64,000 nt of DNA from Cephalotrichum gorgonifer (taxonomy: Eukaryota; Ascomycota; Sordariomycetes; Microascales; Microascaceae). The translations under genes and the position numbers were made by a program. The stretch lies in assembly GCA_900312665.1 (NCBI GenBank), contig ONZQ02000003.1:2791728-2855727 (forward strand), written 5' to 3'. Every line of letters starts with the position of its first letter. Position 1 is the first letter of the stretch. Below are positions 22,591-32,874 of the stretch, one piece after another. The notes under the pieces were generated by a model. The model made no database searches. It worked only from the letters and a program-made list of their open reading frames with translations, and was not told the DNA's origin.

Positions 22591-23006
22591 TCAGGACTGG
22601 TGCGAGCCCTGCTTCAGCAGCCAGACAACCTCTGGAATAAAGCCACCATCCTCGTACACTTCTTTATCAACCGGCTTCCGGTGGTCAAGTCCGTCACAAC
22701 AATTTGTACAGCCGGAGAACTCAAAAGGGGCTCCCACACTCTTTCCGCCGGAAGAATCCTCCTCGTCATTGCGTTTCAACAACGTCCCATATTGGGCAAT
22801 CCGGTACCTTGTCTTCCCGGGCTCATTCCGAGACGTGTGGCCTGCCCGATGAATTTGGGACTGCTCAACACGTCTGGCACTAGGGACTCGGCATGAGATG
22901 TAAACACGTCAATGCAGAAGCTGGAAGGGGTGCAGCCAACCTCTTTGGAAACCAAATAAGTCTCCTTCTTGGCAAAACTAGAATTTGCAACACTATCGCC
23001 GGTGTT
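22591..23006 (-). pseudogene. C-terminal tyrosinase relic beyond a premature stop
   Basis: Immediately after the TAA that ends the tyrosinase-fusion reading frame (23009-23007) the same frame stays open for 76 codons. It reads a protein-like sequence with CTPSSFCIDVFTSHAE, KFIGQATRLGMSPGR and GTGLPNMGRC before TGA at 22778-22776. A one-base shift then opens a further segment (KRNDEEDSSGG, APFEFSGCTNCC, GFIPEVVWLL) ending at 22591. The layout resembles the C-terminal beta-sandwich that follows the copper domain in hemocyanin-like tyrosinases. It is probably the original C-terminus, now cut off by a nonsense and a frameshift mutation. Confidence 0.55.
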
Positions 23007-26000
23007 TTATCGGTTTAGTGTTCCAGCTGGCTTGTTCATTGCGCGACCACCACTAGCCTGAGGAACCAGGCGCCCTCTTTCCGCTGCAGAAGGGAGCGTG
23101 AAAGCGTCTGGGCCCGCAGGTGCACCATACATGTAGCCAAGACTACGTGTGTCCTTGGCCACATCGCCGATGGTCGTGTAGCGCCATAGACGGGGATCAT
23201 TGTAGCTTAAGTCAGTGCAACTGTTGATGAAGGGCTGGAGGGGGAAGTTGGACGTGAATTGGTTCTCTGGGTGTGCGTCGATGAAGGTGCCTGCCAAACG
23301 ATCCATGTTGGAGTGAAAAGAGAGGAAGATTGGGTCGAAGGCTGTATAGGAGTTGTCGGCCTGGAATCCGTCAGTTATCAAACATCCACAATTACGGAGT
23401 ACAATTAGGTAGACTTGACGAAAAGACTCACCATATCTGGACCAACCCAACGGTGGAAGTTGTCATTCACCTGCTCTATCAGCTGGTGAAAGTCGAACGG
23501 GAAGGAATGTAGACTTTCGGACTGGTTGTCAGTGGTATCAGGGATATTTCCCCATGGCTTCCCGAAATTCTGAGCCGCGTCCGGAGAGGTAAATCTAGAC
23601 TTCTTCAACGCCCGGGAGATCTGCTCGTGGTAATTTTTGAAAAGACCGATCTTTCGATCACTGTCCGCGGATGACGGCCGCTCAACTAAGACCGGATTAC
23701 GGGTCACAAACTGGCTTGAACCATCCTTGGACTTACCACCCAGAGACAGGGCATACCTGAGCGGATTGGGTCGCACACTTTCATCTGCTGGATGGATGTA
23801 GGTGTCATCCAGGAACATGGGCGGGATGCCTGCCAGAGGCGATTTTGCACATGCTGTTTCAGTGGCATAGGTGTTCCAATAGGGAATAGGAAAGTCAACA
23901 AGCTTCTCAACGTAGAGAAGATAGGCCCTGTGCCAGAGTAGAGTGGCCTCTTGGTAATGGGGACACCAGTTCGCATCTATGGTACTGGTTAGTGGCTGGT
24001 ATATCAATCTTAAAGCATCAATGCCTTACGAAGATCACCAAGTTCCTGCCACTTGGATCCCAGAGCATCGACCTGAAGGACGTCATCGAGCTTGGCCTGA
24101 TATTCAGCAATCTCCTGCTTGCTGAGACTCATGATATCCTTGCGTACGCGGAAGGTGTCCCGTGGCTTGACAGGCTTCGGGATCAACACTTGAGGTACCG
24201 GAGAGTCCGATGAATCTCGTGGAAAGCCCGAATTCGCCCAGGATCGGAAAGTTTCAAGTGCTTCATCAGGCCAGTAGTTCTGGGGATCGCGAGTAATGGG
24301 CATAGACTTGTTGCGGAGATGCTGATAAATACTCACAGCCAGAAGCTTGACGTCGTCATAACTGTCGAGACTCCATCCTTCGTATTCTTGCATGGCTTCC
24401 ATCCAGCGCTTAGCCGTTTCTTCGGGATTTCCTGTGACCCAATAGGGTGATTTAATCAAACAGAGGACGTCATCGGCCCAGTTGGGAGCATTCTCGGCTA
24501 GGGTCTCCTTGAGTGCGTAGACATTACTATCCGGGACCATACTGGCCAGGAAAGGACACTCTCGCCTCAACGGAGCATCACTTGGTGTGCTTTGAATGGC
24601 GACACTCTGGCAAGGTAGCGACAATGTTGCCGGTTTGGGTAATGCCTCGATTGACAGGGGTGCTGGAGTTGCTGGAGATTCGGCTTGAGGCAGAAGCTGA
24701 GGATCATCCGCCGACAGAGAATGTGTCCATGTCAGAAGGAAGGTCTTGCCGCGATCGGGCATATTTTGGATTGTGCCATCGGCAGCCATCTCCTTGAACA
24801 GTGGCTGTCTTGGGTCAAGAGCCAGAGCAAATGGCATGGTAGGGCCGAACTCATCAAGAGGTAGGGGTCGATAGATACGTCGTCGCGACTCAGCCAGCGT
24901 GAGATAATCTTGAAGAGTGGCAACTGGATTCTCCTTCATCCGAGCTTGAATGGCCTGGAAATACATCAAGATCGAATCTTGGTGTGTTTTCAAGTCGACG
25001 TCAAGAATCTTGATTAACTCGTACTCGGGGCTTCCTTCAATCTTCTGCCGAGCGTACTGGGACTTTTTGACGTTTTCGATGAAGCGAGCGTCCAGGTCAT
25101 ACGCCTTGCCGTCGAACACCGTGTCTGTCGGAACATACTGCATGAGGCAGCCTCGACGCCAGGAGTAGATGGGGTTCCAGAAATCGACCATCATGATCGC
25201 GTTGAAGGTGTTGGCGGAGAACAGACCAATGAACAACGCAGGGCCGACGGTGTCAGGACTGGGTGGTACCTTCTTCAGCGTCTGCATCTTCTCGATTCCG
25301 ACGGCGTCCTCTATCGACGCGTGGAGGATGTTGAACGGTGAGAGTCCTTCCTTATTCTCGAGGAGGATCTTGAAGGATAGATCTGCCGTTGGACTCGGCA
25401 CTCTTTTATCACCACCAAGAACCCACCATGGCATTGTCACATCAGGCTTAACCTCTGTTGGATCGACCGTTTGGAGAAGGGAGAGTCGCAAGTGTTTGGC
25501 AGCCTCATCGTAGTCCTTCTCCTTAAAGACTATCTGAGGCAAATTATCTGGCTGCTAAATGTGTTAATACTAGGCTTTTATAAGGGCATCTGAAGACCTA
25601 CCAGAAGGGACATCAAGGTTGGGTTCCGGAGCAGCTCTTGATCATAAAAGTGATTCATGGGGATGATGAACTCAGCACCTGAGATCGAAGCATCAGGACT
25701 CTCGCCGGTTTCTACGGCACACCCTAGGTTGATAGTAGTAGTCAAGAAAAGATGAGAAACCCATCTCGGAATATTGGAAGGTTCATCGACAAGTTTCGTA
25801 GAACCGCCGAAAAAATCAAGCTTTCTCCGAGTAGAGAACCAGTTATTCACGCCTCGCACAATAGCAATCTCAAGAACGTTGGGATTTCCATTGACTGCAG
25901 ACAAGAGACCTTGGCCAGGCTGGGTAAGATAAGGAACCTCTCGAAAGGCTTTCTTGTCATCATCAGAGAAGCTGCCTCCAAAGGTAGTGGTCTCTCCGCC

Positions 26001-26781
26001 GAGCCAGTGTATCCAAGGTTTATTAATTGTTAACTCAGTGTTCATCCATTGCAGTGTTTTGGTTTAAACCTACTTATGTATCTCTTTCATGATACATGCT
26101 CCATTAACATGGCCATTAAATGGCCCAAGGTAGGAATTAGGACCGAAAGCATCCTTGGACTCGCCAAAGAAGTTCCAAGCCGGGGTATTCTCGTTTCCAT
26201 TGACAAAGTCGCTCTGTATACGTGTCAGCTTTGTTATGCCAAAGAAGTACACAAGATTCATACCTGATAAAATCGAAAAGTCATTCCATCCCAAGATGCG
26301 ACTTGCAAGAAGGACTCATTGCGTGATGTGGCCTTGGGACGAGAACCCCCCACGATGCACAACGTGAACTCATTCGTGGATGTGCTGAAGGGAGTCTTAT
26401 CTGCAAGGGTTACGAGAGTTAAGAAGCGGGCAAAAGGTCTGAACCACGTCCGATCTGGGTGATTCTTCCTATCAAAGAAACCTGCATCTGCCACCATGAA
26501 GGTCTCCACATTGTAGTTAGGGGGCTCTGCATCTTCGCCGTCCGGATCACAGTCAGCACCAGCTATGTCTGAGAGTGCTGGCCTTGCAGCGAGATCGGAT
26601 ACCTACCCCAGAAACTCATGACCAAGCCATCGTAGGACTGGATCTGGGTGTTGTCTCCCTGCTGAAGCCATCGGCCAAAGAAATCAGTAAAGTTCTCTGC
26701 CAGGAACTTCTCGTCTGCTATCGAGTCTTGATCGATTTCGCCATTACGAGTGAACTTGCGCCAATACAATTGACTCGTCAT
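23007..26781 (-). CDS. Giant tyrosinase-fusion protein, probably disabled
   Basis: Model: complement(join(23007..23360, 23432..23976, 24030..25554, 25602..26019, 26074..26213, 26264..26562, 26607..26781)), 1151 aa. Residues 1 to about 830 are an unrecognised region (motifs FWAGADCDPDGED, GPFNGHVNGACIMKEIHK, NPIYSWRRGCLMQY, RRRIYRPLPLDEFGP). The last about 300 are a tyrosinase domain. CuA has His853, His859 and His868 (DLHANWCPH, LLWHRAYL). CuB has His1027 (NDNFHRWVG) and His1050 (DPIFLSFHSNMDRL), but position 1023, where a CuB His is expected, is Asn. Introns 1, 2, 4, 5 and 6 are canonical. Intron 3 (26073-26020) starts GTAGGT but ends in AA. The next in-frame AG (acceptor ending 25972) would delete PWIHW and nearby residues. 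With the stop at 23007, this suggests decay. No signal peptide, so probably intracellular. Confidence 0.7.
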
Positions 26782-27825
26782 TTTAGATCGTATATCTAGG
26801 GGTCTGAGAATATGCAGCAAGAGGAGAATGGCAGCCTTATTTATATGAAAAAGAGTCCTGAATAATCAGGGCAAGCGGGATTGCTAGAGTATTTGGAAAT
26901 TACAGGGAGGCCCTTCTATAACTGGGTCAAAAGTTACAGTAACAAAGGGATTCCTCTGGCACCCTTGCAAACTAGAGGCTGGCATAGAGATAGCTTGTAT
27001 CGGAAATGAAGCTTTATAAATTAGGTTCAGCTCGGGAAGCCCTTTTACCTGATTCGAACTATTCCTGGCCTTCCAATGAGTGTATATACAAGAGCATGAT
27101 GTAATGTGTATCCGAAGACTGCTATAGTGATATCATACGGGATGTCATTATGTAGACACTTAGTCTCATGAGCTCGCTGACCCTGAGGCTGGCTCCCGAC
27201 TCACATTGATCCTTGATCCTCCAGTGATTAGTCCTTAGCCCGTTTATATCATGTGTTATTTCGCCCACTTCCATCGCCCTAGGGGCTACCAAGATACTAC
27301 TGTCACGTAGTAGAAGAGAGTTTTAGGCTCCGAAGCTTCAATCGTATCGTCTGCGGGGTTGCTGAGACAAACTTGGTGCTATGACGGCTAGTTAACTTCA
27401 GCCCGCCTCTTTTCACTCCGGCCTGCCGGATACGTTCATCATTCAGGCCTGATTGTGGTTGGTATTGGTGACTTTGGTTGTTGATGGCGGCCAATGCTAT
27501 TATATGCATACGTTGATATTGCCGGAGCTGATGCTTGGTTAGCTTCGTACCGCACCCAGGGTTCTAGGCCAAAACCCTAAGAGATATAACGAGATTGTTG
27601 CAAGACCCGGGACAAATATCACAAGAGGCTGCGCAAGTCAACTTATGATACTTTCCGAAGGGTTCTAACACCTTAGTCTTCAACTGTATAAAGGGTGCCT
27701 TTAGTAAAATCATTAGCTATCTGAATCAAGAATCGGATTTCCCTACATCTGAGTCCTCAATGTGCAACATCTTTTTATTATTAATTAAGTTTAATCCGCA
27801 CTCTTAAGTAGTATATCCTGCAGAC
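26782..27825. promoter_or_regulatory. Shared intergenic region between the divergent tyrosinase-fusion gene and its 433-aa partner
   Basis: About 1.04 kb separates the two start codons of divergent genes. No other gene was found inside. A shared bidirectional promoter is plausible, but no specific operator was recognised. Confidence 0.4.
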
Positions 27826-29287
27826 ATGTCCGACAATCTTTCAACTGGAACCATTCCTGCGTTCAATCCACCAGGCTTCCCCTACCAAGATGACAAGCTT
27901 AATCCCGAGCAAAGGGCAGCATGGTCAGACACTATCTCCGAGTGGATGACCAACGAGATCAACGGTCAGTTCACAGACAAGAACGGGATGCTCAAGCCGC
28001 TTCCAGGACCTTGCGACACAGACCGTACAAAGTTGCCCCAGTTCTTCAGAGGAACTGTTACTCCTTTCGATGTTAGCCAGAAGCCAACGCCTGTCAGCTG
28101 GATAGGCTTTCCTAACTTGGTAGGATACAATCTCATAGTGGATGCCATTTAGAAACTTACATCTTTCAGATTACACGCTCCACCAATACTGACATTCAAC
28201 GCTGGAGGGTTGCGGATGCTCACCGCGACCAGCAAGATGAGTATCTTGAGTGGACTGTCAAGCGGGACAGCAAAAATCGGATCACCTCTGTTACCTTTAC
28301 ATGTGAAGGTCCTGAAGTGAGTTTTGTTTGACTTGCATATTGTCGCCTAAATGCTTATGATTCTCGTTCACTAGTACTGGGCGTTCTTGTCTCAGAATGA
28401 CCCTGATAAGATGCTCGCGCTATACAAGCAGAACAACCCTGCATATGCCAACAAAATAAAAGTCCAAGATATGTTTAACCGGGACGGCAGCTACAACCCC
28501 TACAACCAGTGGAACGGCGTTGTTACAACCAACCCTCCCGATGATTCAGAGCTGACAACCGTCAATCCCGGGTGCATTATGCACCTTGCCCAGAGTAACA
28601 ACACCCTGAGTGCAGAAATTGATATTGCTGCTCAGGGAACGGTAATTCGCAAGACTCTTAATGGGGCTATCATTAAAGACAAGACCAAGCTCTGCAATTG
28701 TTCCAAGTATGGTGTGGCGACCAGAAACTCCGACCCCCAGGTAAGAAACTTTCGAAAATGACATGAATCAGACATTAATTTTTATTCCATAGATCGGCTC
28801 TGCGATGAATGGCCTCGCCCTCGCCCACCATAGTGTATCTATTGCCGACCCAGTGGCTATATACATGACTCAATTCGACTCTGAGTCCTTCATGCTTGAT
28901 CCGGACGGAAGCGGCGAGAACCTAATCCCAATCCCCAATGGAACCTTCACCTGGGTCCGGGGAAACATCAGCAAGCACATGGGTATGAGGTTGCACGTTG
29001 AAGTTCCCCAGGGGGTCATAGGCACGGGCGACAATGAAGGAAAGCAGCTCACCGTTTCTGACATCATCGACACTACGAACAGCCAGAACATCATGTTTGG
29101 TTCCCAATTCGCTGACTATATCCACATGGTTGTTAACGCTGTTGTTATTTCGGATGTGCCAGTAGCCGATGCACAGTTCTGTCCTTGTGACCGGAGGAAT
29201 GGACACCCCACTGCGCTCATGGCTAAGTCGTCCGCTACTGAAGGCAAAGAGAAGAGGATTGCTTTCAAGACGAGACGGGGTTTCTAA
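27826..29287 (+). CDS. Conserved 433-aa protein of unknown function, divergent partner of the tyrosinase fusion
   Basis: Four exons, join(27826..28119, 28170..28316, 28375..28740, 28793..29287), 433 aa. Every intron is canonical (GTAGGA/TTTCAG, GTGAGT/ACTAG, GTAAGA/CCATAG) and all are phase 0. There is no signal peptide and no membrane helix. Conserved-looking blocks include PGFPYQDDKLNPEQRAAW, QDEYLEWTVKRD, FTCEGPEYWAFL, a CIMHLAQSNNTLSAE region, CNCSKYGVATRNSDPQIG, SIADPVAIYM, GMRLHVEVP, and CPCDRR near the C-terminus. CNC and CPC could bind metal, which is inference. I cannot assign a family. Its head-to-head position with a copper oxidase suggests a joint pathway, for example maturation of, or chemistry after, the oxidase. 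Unlike its neighbour it shows no lesions. Confidence 0.75.
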
Positions 29288-29529
29288 GGTTGGGAGTATG
29301 GGAGTTGCGTCGTATAAGGAGCGCCGTGTAAGGATCCCATTTAAGCAGATTTGGCACTTAATTTGGGGCCTATGTCACACTAGGTATTTACCTTGCCCAG
29401 ACCCTAAGGTGGAACAAAACTATTTGAAGGAGCTAGACCTTTTTATGGGATAAAGGTTTAGCACAACCGGGATCGAGGGAGAACGGTTAAAACGAAATCC
29501 GTTTGTCGCTGTGAATCCCGGATAAGCCT

Positions 29530-29555
29530 GGTAAACCCAGAGCAAAAATAAGGTT
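29530..29555 (+). repeat. Short dispersed repeat, copy 2
   Basis: Same 23 bases as at 20396, located about 290 bp before the preferred HET-gene start and just downstream of the 433-aa gene. It may be the end of an old mobile element, but no element body was identified. Confidence 0.6.
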
Positions 29556-29822
29556 ATTCGGTTCGAATTAATGTCTCATAGTACCATCCGATACTTAATG
29601 TTCTATCGGATGTTACATGATCCTGATTATCGAATGCCAAACCTTATTTTAACGGTGTACAGCACCAGATATCTCAAGGGTTATACTTTCTATCCCATGC
29701 AGACATGTTTCCGTATAATAAATATTGGTACTAGAAGCTGGCCAGCCGGAAACACTGCGCGCGCGCAGTTTAGTGACGAGCACCATCCTCTTATCGGACG
29801 CCAAAGGTCATTAAATGCCACG

Positions 29823-31922
29823 ATGACATCCGTCCAGCGATTCACCAATCCGAAATGGATGGGTTACCAGCACAGAGGACACCCGTGGACCTCATTCTCG
29901 AACTATCCCCGTCAACGCGGCTTCACAGCTGAATATATTCGTCACCGGATTACCCTCGGTGATAAAGAACCAGTGGAACGGATGACCCTAAACCGAGATG
30001 GTGTTGCCTTCTATCTTAGCTGGCATACGTTCGGGCTTCTCGAGGCCGTCTTTTGCCGAAACGTCCAAGAAGCTCTTCTGCTGAAAGAACCCGCGAACGG
30101 CCAAGTAGAGATGACCCTGGATAGCCTCAAACCGATGCTTCAGTCGTGGGCAGTTCATGTGTCCGAGATGCCCGGCAGAAGTTACTGCCACGGCTACCTC
30201 GACCATGTTGCCGCAACTCAGCGACATGCATACAACCAGTTCATTAGCCTCGTGGCAGGGGACCGCCTCGACTATCCAGGCTCGGACTATATCGAGATTC
30301 GGCGTCTGATGAACTATGTGGCCTGCCTTGGAGAAGCCCTGTGGGTCACCACAGCAGGACTGTTCTACCGTTTCATAGGGCCAGACTCTATTCCTTCTGC
30401 CTTGAGCTGGCACAGCGTACCTGCTCTGGGTGACGACTCGCTGCATAGCGCAGTTGTGGCAGATGGATGGTGCCCGTCGACGGTAAACTACTTGAACTTG
30501 AGCGCCAACCTGTCGACCCTTCGGCTTGCCCTATTCCATGGACCCCTATATGAGGAGCGCCATCCAGAATGCAGCGCGGAGAAGTGCACACTTACTCAAG
30601 TCGATACCGAGAATTACGTCGTCCAACACACCTCTCAAGGTTGCGGATGCTCCTTCGTCGGTCCAGATATACATTCCATCACAGAGCTGCTTGGCCAATC
30701 CAGTATTCCGGTCATCAGAATCAACAAGGGTGAAGGCGCCGACAACCCGGTATCCATATCAGTACTTGATGGATCCAGCGTGGAATTCGTTGCCTTCTCT
30801 CATGTATGGGCTGATGGACTCGGCAGCACATCCGAGGTTGGGCTCCCAATCTGTCAGTTACGAAGGCTGGCCGATATGGCTTCGAACCTGGTAGAAGATG
30901 GTGCCTTTTGGATCGACGGACTTTGTGTTCCCGAGGAAAGCGACTTACGGAACCTCGCAATCAAAATGATGGCGGACACCTATCGGAGAGCCAAAGCTGT
31001 ACTTGTGCTGGACAGCGGTATCTCGACAATATCAACGACGGATCGAACCGAGATTATGCTGCGCGTCTGCATATCTCGTTGGATGCGGCGGCTGTGGACC
31101 TTCCAGGAGGCTGTACTCGCGAAGGAACTGTATTTCAAGCTGGCCGACAGGGTCGTTCTGATAGACAGCATCATACCTGAGTTCAAGGATCAGCTGGTAG
31201 ACCCTGCACTAACGGGGTTGGGCCTTTTCTTGGCCACTTTGACCGCGCACGCCCAGAACCAGCTATTCAACATCACGGACGTTGCGCGGGCGATCCAGTG
31301 GCGCGATACAAGCAAGAAGGCTGATGAGACACTCGCTGTTGCCAGTTTGCTTAACATAAGTGCTTTCAAGCTGGCCTGTGCGGCTCCAGATGACCGGATG
31401 AGACTTCTTCTCTTAGGATTAGAAAATCTTCCAAGGGGTCTTCCCTTCATGCAGGTGGAGAAGCTGAGAAGCCCGGGCTTCACATGGGCCCCGTCAACAT
31501 TTCTTTACCCGAGCGGACAGTCGATGCCCCGTCTCGATACAGAAGCGACTTGCACGCCGGAGGGACTCATGTCAAATTACTACGCTCTTATCTTCGACGA
31601 AGTGAGTATTCAACAGGGCGAGCGAGTCCGTCTTGACATAGACGGGGAGGGTGCATATCTCATCGGCCCAGAGAGGCCCCTCGAGGGTACATATCGTTGC
31701 AACGCCATTCTTCTACTGCAGGCCTTATCTCCTGGAGATGCTGCTCAAGCCATTGCTGTAGTCTTTGAAAGTGCGGCTGGTACTTCGCCAGAGACCCCAT
31801 TTATTCCTTACCTATACCAGCGACGTGTTCTCATCGGAAGGCAGCACTCATCGGGCACGACTAGGGAGTTAAGGTCTGTGACGGTTCGAACGCATGGGCA
31901 ACTCGAAGTTAGAATCTCCTAG
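29823..31922 (+). CDS. HET-domain protein (heterokaryon incompatibility type)
   Basis: Intronless, 699 aa from ATG 29823. An in-frame ATG at 29571 would add 84 poorly protein-like residues, so I prefer the inner start. The HET core spans about residues 320-420: FVAFSHVWADGLG (about 322-334), FWIDGLCVPEE (362-372), KMMADTYRRAKAVLVLD and RLWTFQEAVLAKEL. These correspond to the three blocks of Pfam HET. The N-terminal 300 residues and C-terminal 250 residues lack recognised domains. HET proteins trigger cell death after non-self recognition in ascomycetes, sometimes with NLR partners; no NLR is visible here. Its last 11 codons and 3' flank are duplicated at 36173-36290. Confidence 0.88.
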   Translation: MTSVQRFTNPKWMGYQHRGHPWTSFSNYPRQRGFTAEYIRHRITLGDKEPVERMTLNRDGVAFYLSWHTFGLLEAVFCRNVQEALLLKEPANGQVEMTLDSLKPMLQSWAVHVSEMPGRSYCHGYLDHVAATQRHAYNQFISLVAGDRLDYPGSDYIEIRRLMNYVACLGEALWVTTAGLFYRFIGPDSIPSALSWHSVPALGDDSLHSAVVADGWCPSTVNYLNLSANLSTLRLALFHGPLYEERHPECSAEKCTLTQVDTENYVVQHTSQGCGCSFVGPDIHSITELLGQSSIPVIRINKGEGADNPVSISVLDGSSVEFVAFSHVWADGLGSTSEVGLPICQLRRLADMASNLVEDGAFWIDGLCVPEESDLRNLAIKMMADTYRRAKAVLVLDSGISTISTTDRTEIMLRVCISRWMRRLWTFQEAVLAKELYFKLADRVVLIDSIIPEFKDQLVDPALTGLGLFLATLTAHAQNQLFNITDVARAIQWRDTSKKADETLAVASLLNISAFKLACAAPDDRMRLLLLGLENLPRGLPFMQVEKLRSPGFTWAPSTFLYPSGQSMPRLDTEATCTPEGLMSNYYALIFDEVSIQQGERVRLDIDGEGAYLIGPERPLEGTYRCNAILLLQALSPGDAAQAIAVVFESAAGTSPETPFIPYLYQRRVLIGRQHSSGTTRELRSVTVRTHGQLEVRIS

Positions 31923-31999
31923 CGACTGCTAATCTAATTAGGGATCTGGCACTCGAAGATACCAGTACAATCTCATTCCAGCATCTTGTCAACGACATT
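31889..31999 (+). repeat. HET-gene tail and 3' flank, source copy of a dispersed duplication
   Basis: Starting inside the last codons of the HET gene (THGQLEVRIS) and running about 80 bp past its stop, this stretch aligns without large gaps to 36173-36290, roughly four-fifths identical by eye. Shared blocks include AGCGACTGCTAAT, GAAGATACCAGT and CATCTTGTCAAC. Confidence 0.8.
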
Positions 32000-32874
32000 G
32001 AACGCATCTTATTGCCACCTCCTACTACTCGGCAAGATTCCCTATCCCCAGCCTCAGCCTCAGTTTTAGTGCTAATACCTTGAAGTTTTCTTGTTCCTTA
32101 CCAATAGGCACCGTGATAGGCATTACGGGTCAGCGGACAAAGAGACAAGCGACGAGGTAGGGGATGAGAGACCACACCGAGTTCGAGAACGAAGACTTCA
32201 GATATGTACTTTAGAAAGGGTTTCGATACTACTTTAGGTAGTCTCCAGAAATTATCAAACTCCATTTCCCTGCTATTATGTCTTTCAATTGGCTTTTGGG
32301 CCTGGGAAAAGGACAACTAGCCGGGTCTAAACCTCTAAGCGTCCAGCTCAAATCTTCAGATCTATTTAAGGGTAGGCCGACCTGATCAATGACGATGCCT
32401 TGCTAAACTCCTGATCTGTTTCTGCCTTCAGGGCCCGAAGTCTCGAGGTATCACCGACACCCCCGCTGGACTAACCCCATCTATAACAGGACAATCGTAC
32501 CACAAACCCTGTTTAGATCACGTTCCTACTATGGCCAACTTAACTGCCTTCCTCTCTTTCGTTCCTTTCATACCAGCATTGGTTTCGGGTGATGGTAATT
32601 TGGTAGGTACAGCGAAAGGAAGCATTCAAAAGCGTCTCGCCCAAGTCTTCTACGCGATGGCGAGGTGGGGCTCTCGGAGTGGGACAAATACACTAGGTAG
32701 ACAATGGCATTGATGAGATAAGCTTCGCCCACCTGTGCAACCGGACTCGTGTCTATAAATTTAACCAGTTCGCCACCCGCGCCAGAGTCAGACGTGGGCC
32801 GGCCCCGAGACATCCGCGGCCACAGCTGGCTACCGCTAATCCGACACACGCCCCACGTCGAAGCCGGAAAAGAA
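32000..32874. other. Intergenic between the HET gene and the Zn2Cys6 gene
   Basis: A 60-codon frame at 32531 (MANLTAFLSFVPFIPALVSG) has a signal-like start, but no supporting exon or stop context was found, so it is not called as a gene. The rest is probably the promoter of the regulator. Confidence 0.35.

Noticed and set aside
26020..26045. Canonical acceptor ACTGAG (ending 26034) for intron 3 of the tyrosinase fusion
   Set aside because: Joining here in the required phase gives an immediate TAA, so it cannot rescue the reading frame.
29571..29822. N-terminal extension of the HET protein from the upstream ATG
   Set aside because: The 84 extra residues look non-coding in composition and have no family match, and the sequence begins only 16 bases after a dispersed repeat. 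The inner ATG at 29823 gives a better start.
32531..32713. Small secreted protein of 60 codons (MANLTAFLSFVPF)
   Set aside because: The signal-like start is suggestive, but there is no Cys pattern, splice continuation or spacing to the regulator gene that supports a gene.
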